Assembly (NCBI GenBank): GCA_028818705.1
Contig: JAPPNJ010000029.1
Span: 1 to 64,000, forward strand
Length of the DNA stretch: 64,000 nt
Origin: Candidatus Poribacteria bacterium
GTDB taxonomy: Bacteria > Poribacteria > WGA-4E > WGA-3G
Direction: 5' to 3'
Positions 17,572 to 26,498 of this stretch are shown one piece after another; position 1 is the stretch's first letter; each line of letters opens with the position of its first letter. The position numbers and the translations under genes were made by a program. The notes under the pieces were generated by a model, which was not told where the DNA came from, did no database searches, and saw only the letters and a program-made list of their open reading frames with translations.

Positions 17572-18327
17572 TCACTTTAATGGTATACAGTTGTACCAGT
17601 CGGTTGTGCTTTCGGATGCTCCTTTTTCACGAATGCTGAGTTTGTTATGTTCGGGTCGAAATTCCGGGTCCGTAAAGTGTCCTTCAGTGTGTGCCAAGAC
17701 TGTCAAGTTATACCGTCCCGTCCCGGTTGCACAGGTATAACTTAGGGTGCCGTGTTTGTAATACTTCGGTGCGAGGTATTTCTTCCCGGCGTGTTCGTGT
17801 CGATGGTAACCGGTTACGTCCGCCTTGGATTCTATGACCTCTCCTTTACGCCAGTGTTCCTCGAATCCGCTCCATGGAAATCCGGTAACGGTGTTGGATG
17901 CGTCAATATCTGTCCAGCCGATTTCGGCTACAAGGATGAGGTGGACGGTGTCTGTGCCCCAGGGTGTATCAGCGGTTGCAAATCGCCACTCCTGCTGCCG
18001 ATACCACCAGACCTTTCCGGGTCTTGAGGAGGGCCAGATCTCGGCGTCTTCTCTGGTATAGATGATGTCGAAAAAACCTGCTTCGTTGAATTGATGTGTG
18101 GTATTTGGACAGAGCACTCGACTGTCGATTTCCGGTCCGAACCAACGGATGTCGCCTTCCGATTCTACAAATTTACCGGGCCTCCGATAGTAGTCTCCCG
18201 CTACTTGGGGAACAGCAACCTCCTTAAGGATAATTCTTTCTCCGTCTGTGTATCTTCCGCGCAAGCCGGCAGTCGCGGAGAGAACGAGCAATTGGAGGAT
18301 TAAGATTAGGATGATTAGTCTTGTCAT
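17572..18327 (-). CDS. Secreted protein family B, copy 2
   Basis: A signal peptide (RLIILILILQLLVLSATAG) is followed by the family B domain: YYRRPG, RWFGPEIDSRVLC, GFFDIIYTRED, WYRQQEWRFATADTPWGT, GFPWSGFEEHWRKGE and the terminal WYNCIPLK. 251 aa in total. Upstream member of the B-A-B-A array on the minus strand. No enzymatic motif is visible; conserved Trp, Tyr and Cys suggest an extracellular binding domain. Not recognised as a named family. Confidence 0.75.
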   Translation of the reverse strand: MTRLIILILILQLLVLSATAGLRGRYTDGERIILKEVAVPQVAGDYYRRPGKFVESEGDIRWFGPEIDSRVLCPNTTHQFNEAGFFDIIYTREDAEIWPSSRPGKVWWYRQQEWRFATADTPWGTDTVHLILVAEIGWTDIDASNTVTGFPWSGFEEHWRKGEVIESKADVTGYHRHEHAGKKYLAPKYYKHGTLSYTCATGTGRYNLTVLAHTEGHFTDPEFRPEHNKLSIREKGASESTTDWYNCIPLK

Positions 18328-18391
18328 TTTATGTTAGAGTTTGACGGCACACGGGAAGAGAAAAGCGCGTATGGCTTTTCTAAAGACCCTA

Positions 18392-19993
18392 CTACCTTGC
18401 ATCTTGTTTTCCTAAATAGATACGATATGCGGTGCCGGGGACAGGGATTTCGATCCGCTTATGAATGAGATTTCGTTGGTAACTTTTTGTAGCATTGTCA
18501 AATACCGCGTGGACGGCACGAATATGCAGTTGGTAGCGATTTTCAGTCAGGTTGTCGAATTTAAAGTTGCCGTTTATGTCGGTTTCCGCCTCAAATCGAT
18601 CGAGTGTCATTGACATGTCGGACGGATTCAGTTCCCACGGGTACCATGAACGCGAGACGACGGCATTACGCACGGGTTCGCTTGTAGCTGCCCAGAGGAC
18701 TTGCCCTTGTAGTGTGCTTTCGGGGCGATCTGCTATGATAAAAACGGTTTTGCTATTCGTCGAGGCTTCCGCGTTAATAGCGGTTGCCGATATACCCTCT
18801 TTCTTCTGTAGGAGGGAACTCCGATTCCCGACTTCTACATTGACAGCGGTTGCTGATATGCCCTCTCCAACGATATAGAGCATGTATGTCCCTGAAAAGA
18901 GTCCATCCACGATGAAGTTAGGTTGTGTTGCAGGAAAGTGTCTCGACAGGAGTGGTTTATGCAACACTAACGGGTTGAGACTTGGTTCCATTTGGGCATC
19001 TGCGGGAAAGACCTTCACAGTGTAGTGTGCATCCGAGGACATGTCCCGTGGCAGAATAACGTGTCCTTTAATAGCTAGCCCCTTTTCAAGCGGAACAATT
19101 AGTGGTTCCTTTCTGATCTCCACATTCTCGTAGACTCTGGAAAAATAGCCTTTTTTACTTACCTCAAGAGAGAGGTATTGAGACTCGGTTTCTAACACCT
19201 GCATCTGAAAATTACCTGTATTGTTCGTTTGGGTCGATGTGAGGAGCGTGGTGTGTCCGTGTGGTGTTTCTCTGTGTCGCGTTGCATAAATTCGTGCTTC
19301 TGCTATCGGCAGTTCCTGCGTATCGACTACCGTGCCGTATAGGGTTTTTAACTTCGGCAGATGGATAGAAGTTCGAGTTTGTACTTGTGGATTGATAGCG
19401 TCCACGTACGCTATAATAGCACCGTTTTGGGAAATTGTCAAGGTGTATTCAATTGGGTAGAGGTCAGAGAAGTTGAAATTGCCTGTGGTGTTGGTCTTCG
19501 CTGCGTGTTCGATCGGTGCGGCGGCGCGAAAGAAGTCTGCGGGTTTATTGTGCATCTTTAAGTTCACGAGGAGTCCTTGGACCTCTTTGCTGCCAGAGAT
19601 GTTGCCTTGTAAAAATAGGGTGCGTTTCAGCGAGACCTCACCTAAATCGTAGTGATTCTTGGCGGGGGACATCTTCTGTCGTAAGCGTTTCGCTTGATAT
19701 TGTGGGTGAAGGACCATGAGTGAGAAAGCGTAGTAGGTTTGCGGTTCGTTGGGGATTGCGAGTGAGAAAGTACCTTCAGTGTCTGTTACCGTTGCGTGTG
19801 CGAAATCTTGATCGGGGTAGACGCTTTCGATTTTTTCTGGGGCAGCACGTACAAGCACATCGGGAATGGGTTGCCCGTCTTCGGCATCAATGAGCCTGCC
19901 GTGGAGAAAGGCACTGTTTGGCGTTTGGCAGATGCCAGAGATGGTGAAAAAAAGAAGAAGTAAAATTGTGTAGATGCTGATAGTGTTGTTCAT
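18392..19993 (-). CDS. Secreted carboxypeptidase-regulatory-like (CarboxypepD_reg) repeat protein
   Basis: The ATG at 19993 begins a signal peptide (TISIYTILLLLFFTISGICQ); the longer track start at 20191 would run through repeats. Three or more prealbumin-like beta-sandwich modules follow, each with the pattern G-x-LIDAEDGQPIPDVLV / GTVVDTQELPIAEARIYAT / GQVLWAATSEPVRNAVV and TDTEGTFSLAIP-type ends. An internal duplication carries GISATAVNVE and GISATAINAE. 533 aa. Such modules act as extracellular structural or adhesive domains; there is no enzyme domain. It is followed on the same strand by the B-A-B-A array. Confidence 0.82.
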   Translation of the reverse strand: MNNTISIYTILLLLFFTISGICQTPNSAFLHGRLIDAEDGQPIPDVLVRAAPEKIESVYPDQDFAHATVTDTEGTFSLAIPNEPQTYYAFSLMVLHPQYQAKRLRQKMSPAKNHYDLGEVSLKRTLFLQGNISGSKEVQGLLVNLKMHNKPADFFRAAAPIEHAAKTNTTGNFNFSDLYPIEYTLTISQNGAIIAYVDAINPQVQTRTSIHLPKLKTLYGTVVDTQELPIAEARIYATRHRETPHGHTTLLTSTQTNNTGNFQMQVLETESQYLSLEVSKKGYFSRVYENVEIRKEPLIVPLEKGLAIKGHVILPRDMSSDAHYTVKVFPADAQMEPSLNPLVLHKPLLSRHFPATQPNFIVDGLFSGTYMLYIVGEGISATAVNVEVGNRSSLLQKKEGISATAINAEASTNSKTVFIIADRPESTLQGQVLWAATSEPVRNAVVSRSWYPWELNPSDMSMTLDRFEAETDINGNFKFDNLTENRYQLHIRAVHAVFDNATKSYQRNLIHKRIEIPVPGTAYRIYLGKQDAR

Positions 19994-20010
19994 GGTGATA
20001 GACAGGGCGA

Positions 20011-20140
20011 GGGATGTAAAGCAAAGACATATTTTGCCTATAAAGGCAAAATTCGGAAACCTCGCCAGCGATATGTATTTTACGGGAAAGTCGCGAGATG
20101 TAAAGGAAAGACAAATTGTGTTTTTATAACACAATTTGGA
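20011..20140. repeat. Two copies of a GATGTAAAG-headed hairpin repeat with different stems
   Basis: Header GGATGTAAAGCAAAGACAT with stem ATTTTGCCT/AGGCAAAAT (20031-20052), and header AGATGTAAAGGAAAGACA with stem AAATTGTGTT/AACACAATTT (20113-20137). Headers agree, stems are unrelated in sequence, and both pair perfectly. Confidence 0.75.
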
Positions 20141-20151
20141 AATGCTCCTAC

Positions 20152-20189
20152 AAAAAAACAAGCCCCTTGAAGATGGGGCTTGTTTTTTC
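20152..20189 (-). terminator. Rho-independent terminator of the tRNA transcript (symmetric)
   Basis: AAAAAACAAGCCCC, an eight-base loop, GGGGCTTGTTTTTT. It lies directly downstream (minus strand) of tRNA-Glu and has a T run on both strands, so it could also stop plus-strand transcription. Confidence 0.85.
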
Positions 20190-20250
20190 AAAAGAATTTA
20201 TTATTCAAATGCCTATAGCGGTAAAATTTGTTTTTATGCTTTTGGCGGAA

Positions 20251-20325
20251 TACCCCGGACGAGATTTGAACTCGTGTCGCCGCCGTGAAAGGGCGGTGTC
20301 CTTGGCCAGGCTAGACGACCGGGGC
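20251..20325 (-). tRNA. tRNA-Glu (UUC)
   Basis: 75 nt folding as a complete cloverleaf: acceptor GCCCCGG with CCGGGGT, anticodon arm CCGCC-CTTTCAC-GGCGG giving UUC, and T-arm ACGAGTTCAAATCTCGT. The CCA is not encoded. It follows tRNA-Lys by 12 nt in one transcript. Confidence 0.95.
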
Positions 20326-20337
20326 TCGAAAAAGTGG

Positions 20338-20410
20338 TGAGCCGTACAGGAATCGAACCTGTGACCCACTGATTAAAAGTCAGTTGCTCTACCTGCTGAG
20401 CTAACGGCTC
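20338..20410 (-). tRNA. tRNA-Lys (UUU)
   Basis: 73 nt: acceptor GAGCCGT with ACGGCTC and discriminator A, D-loop AGCTCAGCAGGTAGAGC, anticodon loop CTTTTAA giving UUU, and T-arm ACAGGTTCGATTCCTGT. First gene of the tRNA-Lys/tRNA-Glu transcript. Confidence 0.95.
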
Positions 20411-20426
20411 AAATTACCAACATTTA

Positions 20427-20455
20427 ATGATACCATACTTTTGGGTGGATGTCAA
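20427..20455 (-). promoter_or_regulatory. Sigma-70 promoter of the tRNA-Lys/tRNA-Glu operon
   Basis: TTGACA (20450-20455), a 17-nt spacer and TATCAT (20427-20432) on the minus strand, ending 17 nt before the mature 5' end of tRNA-Lys. Confidence 0.85.
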
Positions 20456-20554
20456 ATTAAAATGCAAGAACAGCGGGAACATAGAGTTTTCGGGTAAGCA
20501 GACCGCCAATGAAGGGCATCGGAGTTACAAACCCTTCCTACAGGCTGGCATTCC

Positions 20555-21874
<1,320 letters not shown>

Positions 21875-21880
21875 TTAATT

Positions 21881-22276
21881 CTAACGCTTGGAGAATTGGA
21901 AACGTGCGCGTGCGCCTTTTTGTCCGTATTTCTTCCGCTCGACCATTCTTGGATCGCGTGTCAAGAATCCTCCTTTTTTCAAGGAAGGCTTTAAGGATTC
22001 GTCGGCTTTGACGAGTGCGCGTGCGAGTCCGTGGGAGATTGCGCCTGCTTGTCCGGTGTTCCCGCCACCTTTTACGTTAACATGGATAGCGTATTCACCG
22101 ATCTTCTCGACATGCTCAATCGGACGTTTTGCCTCTTGCACGTGGTCAGAACGATCAAAGTAGTCTTCAATGGATTTCTTATTGACGATAATATTGCCTT
22201 CACTGCCTGGGATGATTCGGACGCGTGCGACGGATGTTTTACGTCTGCCGGTTCCCCAGAATTGTTCAATAGCCAT
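21881..22276 (-). CDS. rpsI: Ribosomal protein S9 (uS9)
   Basis: [14 protein letters not shown] at the N-terminus, [21 protein letters not shown] in the middle and the conserved basic tail [17 protein letters not shown]. About 131 aa, normal size. The track starts at 22285, but GGAG lies 10 nt from the second ATG (22276) and only 1 nt from the first, so 22276 is preferred. The tail reaches the P-site tRNA in the 30S subunit. It follows rplM as in the usual L13-S9 operon, but with a repeat element in the spacer. Confidence 0.96.
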   Translation of the reverse strand: MAIEQFWGTGRRKTSVARVRIIPGSEGNIIVNKKSIEDYFDRSDHVQEAKRPIEHVEKIGEYAIHVNVKGGGNTGQAGAISHGLARALVKADESLKPSLKKGGFLTRDPRMVERKKYGQKGARARFQFSKR

Positions 22277-22296
22277 ATTGTTCATACTCCATAATT

Positions 22297-22431
22297 ATCA
22301 GTTATCGGTTCGCTTCGCTTTCGGTTTTCAGTTAAAGAGGATCTCTGGAACGATTTACCACTTCCTGGAGTGCTTCAAGTTGGGAAAATTGTTACAAACC
22401 GCTCTTAACTGACAACTGAAAACCGACAACC
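22297..22431. repeat. CAGTTA-type inverted-arm element between rplM and rpsI
   Basis: Left arm ATCAGTTATCGGTT...TCGGTTTTCAGTTAAAGAG and right arm CTCTTAACTGACAACTGAAAACCGACAACC are complementary over most of their length. The centre of about 60 nt is unrelated to other copies. It would form a long stem in the ribosomal-protein mRNA. Confidence 0.75.
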
Positions 22432-22432
22432 A

Positions 22433-22870
22433 TTAAAACGTTAAGGCTTCCGGTTCCTGTGCTTGGTGTGGGTGAGACGGTCCGGCGTAAACCTTGAGTC
22501 CCTTCATCAATTGTCTACCGAGGGAACTCTTGGGCAGCATCCCCTTGACGGCGTTGGTGATGATTGTCTCAGGCTTTAGATCCATCTGTTCATTAAAGGT
22601 TCGGTATTTATCGCCACCCGGGTAGCCACTATGCCTAAAATAAGTTTTCTGTTCCCTCTTATTACCTGTGACGACTACCTTCTCCGCATTCACAACAGCA
22701 ACGCGAAAACCTAAATCGGCATGCGGTGTGAACCGAGGATCGTGTTTTCCGCGAAGTACCAGTGCGATCTGCGAAGCCAAGCGTCCGAGCACCTGTCCAT
22801 CGGCGTCCACTACATACCATTTAATGTCTTTATCTGCTTTGGGAAAATAGGTTTTCGTTTTCAGTACCAT
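22433..22870 (-). CDS. rplM: Ribosomal protein L13 (uL13)
   Basis: WYVVDADGQVLGRLASQIA near the N-terminus, then LRGKHDPRFTPHADLG, HSGYPGGDKYRT and the ending GPSHPHQAQEPEAL. The track opens at 22912; ATG at 22870 gives the normal 145 aa. It binds 23S rRNA early in 50S assembly. First gene after a perfect promoter, with a leader of roughly 130 nt that could hold regulatory structure. Confidence 0.95.
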   Translation of the reverse strand: MVLKTKTYFPKADKDIKWYVVDADGQVLGRLASQIALVLRGKHDPRFTPHADLGFRVAVVNAEKVVVTGNKREQKTYFRHSGYPGGDKYRTFNEQMDLKPETIITNAVKGMLPKSSLGRQLMKGLKVYAGPSHPHQAQEPEALTF

Positions 22871-23009
22871 GACTTCCTGTCCCTTCAACCAAATTGTGCT
22901 ATTACAGCGCAATTTATCTTTTTCTTTGCAAACCTGTTTAGGGTTTGTCGTTCGCGTGTACGCCCTTCAATAGGGGGTGTTTGTACAATTGTGGACACAA
23001 CCAAACAAT

Positions 23010-23038
23010 ATTATATCATGGAGGAGAGGGTTTGTCAA
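23010..23038 (-). promoter_or_regulatory. Perfect-consensus sigma-70 promoter of rplM-rpsI-purA
   Basis: Minus strand TTGACA (23033-23038), exactly 17 nt, TATAAT (23010-23015). Both hexamers match consensus at every position. Confidence 0.9.
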
Positions 23039-23088
23039 ATTTTTTACTACAAGTCTGGGAGGGTTTGGTTGTTGGCGAGTCAAGGTAG

Positions 23089-23119
23089 ATGAGATGGACG
23101 TGTTAGCCGTCCATCTCAT
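23089..23119. repeat. Perfect 11-bp stem-loop
   Basis: ATGAGATGGAC, nine-base loop, GTCCATCTCAT. It lies downstream of the small gene at 23150 and upstream of the rplM promoter. It has no T run, so it is a terminator only by position. Confidence 0.6.
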
Positions 23120-23149
23120 TCGGATTTCAGGGTGTTGCTGGGTTTAGAC

Positions 23150-23485
23150 TTAGGTATGCTTCAAATTTATCAGATTACTCAGATTTAAGAATTCTTTCAT
23201 CTGTTCTAAGGCATCTTCATCGGTTTTATCTGGATCTGTGTAATCTTCCGTGGAATTGCTCTGGATACATCTGACCCGCTTTAAAGCCAGTTTGCTTTCT
23301 CTGTAAACTTCTATATTTGTGGCAACTCCAATTAGATCGGGGGCGCCTGGAAGGGACATCAGATGTTCGAAAATTATTCCTACTTGTAAGGGTGTTCCAG
23401 TTAATTTAGTGCCGCTGAGCATAACGGATTTCCCTGTTTCAGGATCGGTTAATCGTCCTGACAGTATTAGCGTGACTTCTTTCAC
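23150..23485 (-). CDS. Hypothetical 111-aa protein
   Basis: Start is probably GTG at 23485 with AGAGGTG just upstream. The sequence opens MKEVTLILSGRLTDPETGKS and continues with LTGTPLQVGIIFEHLMSLP and an acidic tail (TEDYTDPDKTDEDALEQMKEF). No signal peptide, membrane segment or known motif. Isolated between two non-coding stretches. Codon pattern and ribosome site support a real gene; the function is not recognised. Confidence 0.55.
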   Translation of the reverse strand: MKEVTLILSGRLTDPETGKSVMLSGTKLTGTPLQVGIIFEHLMSLPGAPDLIGVATNIEVYRESKLALKRVRCIQSNSTEDYTDPDKTDEDALEQMKEFLNLSNLINLKHT

Positions 23486-23775
23486 GATTCACCTCTGCTG
23501 ATGATAAATTAGGTATTGCTCATTACACGCAGCGCAGACGGGGCTGCGAATCTCGCGAAATTGTACTTGGATGTATGACCGTGGAGCACGGCGGTATTGC
23601 GCTGTACTCAACAAATAATATTAGGATATTGACGTAAATTAGCATTTACGAACATGAATAAGAGAGAATGTTAATTACGTCTAAAACATGGTGGCGCGTG
23701 GATAGAATATGCTACTTTCATATAATCGTATCTATGCCAGAAAATTGTTACATGCCAAATGCTATCGATATAATA

Positions 23776-24056
23776 TATGGTAGATTTTGGAATTACTTTT
23801 ACATCATGGATCGGAAATAGAAGAAGTCGGGATTTGGAAGAATCATAATCAACGGTATGAATGCTCTATAGCATTCAAAATCATAATCAACGGTATGAAG
23901 CCCCTATGGGCTTCACCGGGTATCTATGCCTAATCAACGGTATGAAGCCCGTGTGGGCTTCACCGGGCATAGACCGGGGTATGAATGCCTTAGGGCATTC
24001 CCCGCCTCCTACAGAAGGACTACTGGAATGTAAATGTATTTTCACAATTCACCATA
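23776..24056. mobile_element. MITE-like element, copy 1, interrupted by hairpin units
   Basis: Begins TATGGTAGATTTTGGAATTAC and ends GTATTTTCACAATTCACCATA, giving inverted ends TATGGTRRATT/AATTCACCATA shared with copies at 26350 and 40380. The interior motif CGGGATTTGGAA is split from its partner TCCTACAGAAGG by four H1 hairpin units. The gap 23486-24298 holds this element, an AT-rich stem-loop and a promoter, but no gene I can support. Confidence 0.65.
23842..24003. repeat. Cluster of four H1 hairpin units, one nested
   Basis: Stems GAATGCT-CTAT-AGCATTC (23858-23875), GAAGCCC-CTAT-GGGCTTC (23896-23913), GAAGCCC-GTGT-GGGCTTC (23943-23960) and GAATGCC-TTAG-GGCATTC (23982-23999). The third unit, with its own AATCAACGG header, sits inside an outer pair TCTATGCC/GGGCATAGA. 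Confidence 0.85.
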
Positions 24057-24074
24057 ATAACATAATTATGATAA

Positions 24075-24123
24075 ACTTTTTAAATAAAAAAAGCAATTTT
24101 TTCTGTTTTTTTATTTAAAAAGT
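24075..24123. repeat. Perfect 18-bp A/T-rich inverted repeat
   Basis: ACTTTTTAAATAAAAAAA (24075-24092), 13-nt loop, TTTTTTTATTTAAAAAGT (24106-24123); every position pairs. It has T runs on both strands, so it can act as a terminator or as protection for the gene downstream. Confidence 0.8.
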
Positions 24124-24226
24124 ATATATGTTATAGGCAAAAAACGCGGTTTTTTATCAAATTATGTGGTTTTGTCTGATTAAGAGTTGTCAGTTATCGA
24201 TAGTCAGCGCAATTTTTTCGTATTTT

Positions 24227-24256
24227 TTGCGATGTCGATTGCTTTTGTGTTATACT
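24227..24256 (+). promoter_or_regulatory. Candidate sigma-70 promoter of the ArsA-like gene
   Basis: TTGCGA (24227-24232), 18-nt spacer, TATACT (24251-24256), 42 nt before the ATG at 24299. Confidence 0.45.
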
Positions 24257-24298
24257 ATAAAGGGTTTATGCAGACTATAATAGACATGGATTCACATA

Positions 24299-25492
24299 AT
24301 GCGAATTATTCTTTATACAGGTAAAGGTGGTGTTGGTAAAACAACTATTGCCGCTGCGACGGGTATCAAACTCGCTGCACTCGGCTACAAAACTATTGTC
24401 ATCTCACTCGACGTGGCGCATTCCCTCCGTGATGCCTTTGATAATCACGAAAAGTTAGTCCACCAGCACGAAGAGAAGCAAATTCAGATTAAAGAGAATC
24501 TCTGGATACAGGAGATTAACGTTCAAGAAGCGATAGTCGAATACTGGGACGATGTGTACAATTACATCCGTTCGTTGCTCAATCGTTCGGGGCTTGATAA
24601 TCTCGTTGCGGAAGAGATAGCGGTGTTTCCGGGGATGGAAGAGATTTGCGCGCTTCTCTATGTCAACCAATATGTCCGCGAGAAACGTTACGATGTGATT
24701 ATCTTGGACTGTGCGCCGACAGGGGAGTCGCTCCGATTTGTCAGTATTCCGACAACGCTGGAGTGGTACATGAACCACATTTTCAAATTAGAGCGTAATC
24801 TGGCGAAAGTTGCGGGGCCAGTGATTGAACGGGTGAGTTCGGTCCCAATTCCGAAGGACAACTATTTCCAGAACATCCAAGATCTTTTCGATAAATTGGA
24901 GGGGATCGACGATGTGCTAACGGATCCGAAAATCACGACTGTCCGTTTGGTGACGAATCCAGAGAAGATTGTTATCAAAGAGACGCAACGGGCATTTATG
25001 TATTTTTGCCTTTATGGGCTCTGTATTGACGCTATCATTATTAATCGCGTCTTTCCCGATGGAGTTGATGCGACATACTTTGAAGCTTGGAAACAGACAC
25101 AACAGCATTACATTAAAGAGGCAGTGAACTATTTTTCAGACGTACCGATCTGGAAGGTTAATCTTTTTGCTGAAGAAATTGTGGGTGAACACGGACTACA
25201 CCAGTTAGCAGATGTCCTCTATGCAGAGATTGATCCAGCAGATCGATTTTCTAACGATAGCCCGTATCAATTCCGAAAAACAGCCGATGCCTATCAATTA
25301 TCCATGCGTCTCCCGTTTTTAAGCAAAGAGGAAATTGGACTCACGAAACATGGCGATGAATTGATTGTCACGGTGGGTAATTTCAAGCAGCACGTTGCAT
25401 TGCCGCGGAGTCTCTCAAATAAAAGAACAACTGGGGCGAAATTGACTGGTGATCGGCTCGTGATTAAGTTTCAGGGAGAGCGCAGCGGATAA
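24299..25492 (+). CDS. ArsA/Get3-family ATPase with C-terminal HSP20-like domain
   Basis: The N-terminus has the deviant Walker A GKGGVGKTT (8-16), then VISLDVAHSLRDAF and the family block DCAPTGESLRFVSIPTTLEW (about 137). A C-terminal ArsA_HSP20-like beta domain (about 324-394) runs from RKTADAYQLSMRLPF to LTGDRLVIKF. The family includes arsenite-efflux ATPases and tail-anchored protein targeting factors. No arsB or arsR is nearby and the metal-binding cysteines of ArsA are not evident, so arsenic resistance is not supported. A client-chaperone or membrane-targeting role is a fair inference. A membrane protein follows after 18 nt. Confidence 0.88.
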   Translation: MRIILYTGKGGVGKTTIAAATGIKLAALGYKTIVISLDVAHSLRDAFDNHEKLVHQHEEKQIQIKENLWIQEINVQEAIVEYWDDVYNYIRSLLNRSGLDNLVAEEIAVFPGMEEICALLYVNQYVREKRYDVIILDCAPTGESLRFVSIPTTLEWYMNHIFKLERNLAKVAGPVIERVSSVPIPKDNYFQNIQDLFDKLEGIDDVLTDPKITTVRLVTNPEKIVIKETQRAFMYFCLYGLCIDAIIINRVFPDGVDATYFEAWKQTQQHYIKEAVNYFSDVPIWKVNLFAEEIVGEHGLHQLADVLYAEIDPADRFSNDSPYQFRKTADAYQLSMRLPFLSKEEIGLTKHGDELIVTVGNFKQHVALPRSLSNKRTTGAKLTGDRLVIKFQGERSG

Positions 25493-25510
25493 AAATATAT
25501 TGAGATACGT

Positions 25511-26260
25511 ATGGGAAGCAAGACGGACAAAGCGGTTTTTACTGTAACAGGAACAACACTTTTAACGTTTTTAATAGTAAGCCGCGTTGGCAGTATCTGG
25601 ATTCTTTATCCAAATGTGTTGATTGCGGTTGTTTTGTTTATCTATTGTATCCGGCAAATTGACATAGATGGGTCCCTGCTCTCAAACAGTTCCGTTTTTG
25701 GTATTGCGGTGACCCTAACGTACGTGCCGATGGACTGGCTGTTCTCTCGGAAAGCGCATCTGATCTTTTATCTGCGTCCAGATTTTCTGGCGAATGTGAC
25801 GACACCCATTGGGATAATCCTCAGTTGGTTGGTGTTCGCAACACTGGCAGCTTACTGTTATCAGCGGCTCGTGATGGTTTTCCGAGTCCGTTTTACTGAT
25901 GAATCTCAGGGTTCACGGATAGGTTTCGTGAGCATAGGTGTGCTGGCGGGGGGTGTCACGGGTATCGGTGCAGCACTTGGAAGTATCATTATTTACGGGC
26001 TTGGCGCAGTGCATTTGTGGGAATGGAATGCAGTCCAGGTGGATCGGATGCCGCAGATTGCGACGGTCCCGGCTTTTGTGCCTTTGAGTTTTCTATTGAC
26101 CTTCCTGTTGTGTCCGTACTTTTTTGGCGTGACTGGCAAGGCAAAAGGGACTACAGGAATTCGTGGAAGTCAACATGCCGGTGTAGCTGGCATAAGATGT
26201 GGCATCTTTATGGGAGCGTTTCAATTTTTCAGCTTTCTTCTGTTTTATGTCTGGAAGTAG
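25511..26260 (+). CDS. Hypothetical integral membrane protein
   Basis: 249 aa with about six hydrophobic segments (about 10-25, 33-50, 60-78, 98-120, 138-165, 195-212 and a C-terminal one). No motif I recognise; polar signatures are few. It starts 18 nt after the ArsA-like ATPase, so the two probably form an operon; the ATPase could act on or deliver this protein. No homologue can be named from sequence alone. Confidence 0.7.
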   Translation: MGSKTDKAVFTVTGTTLLTFLIVSRVGSIWILYPNVLIAVVLFIYCIRQIDIDGSLLSNSSVFGIAVTLTYVPMDWLFSRKAHLIFYLRPDFLANVTTPIGIILSWLVFATLAAYCYQRLVMVFRVRFTDESQGSRIGFVSIGVLAGGVTGIGAALGSIIIYGLGAVHLWEWNAVQVDRMPQIATVPAFVPLSFLLTFLLCPYFFGVTGKAKGTTGIRGSQHAGVAGIRCGIFMGAFQFFSFLLFYVWK

Positions 26261-26349
26261 ATGCGTGATTTCATGTGTTGAAAACCGTGAAGAATTTGTC
26301 CCAATTAATCTTTAATAAAAATTAAATCGTCTATCCTAATAGGAGCGTT

Positions 26350-26467
26350 TATGGTAAATTTTTAGAATTACCTTTACATTACACATTGGCAGGCATCAGT
26401 CGGGATTAGGAAATCCCTCCTACAAAAGAGTTACAGAAGGGTCAATGTATTTTCATAATTCACCATA
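26350..26467. mobile_element. MITE-like element, copy 2 (uninterrupted)
   Basis: 118 bp with ends TATGGTAAATTTTTAGAATT and TTTTCATAATTCACCATA. Inside lies GTCGGGATTAGGAAATCCCT followed by CCTAC, itself a small GGATT/AATCC palindrome that also occurs at the msbA-like start (2849-2880). It lies just upstream of hslV. Confidence 0.65.
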
Positions 26468-26498
26468 ATAATTATTACAGAAAAGGAAAGTAACAAGG

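Noticed and set aside
24299-25492. Arsenic-resistance assignment for the ArsA-like gene
   Set aside because: No arsB, arsR or arsC nearby, single ATPase domain and no evident metal-site cysteines.
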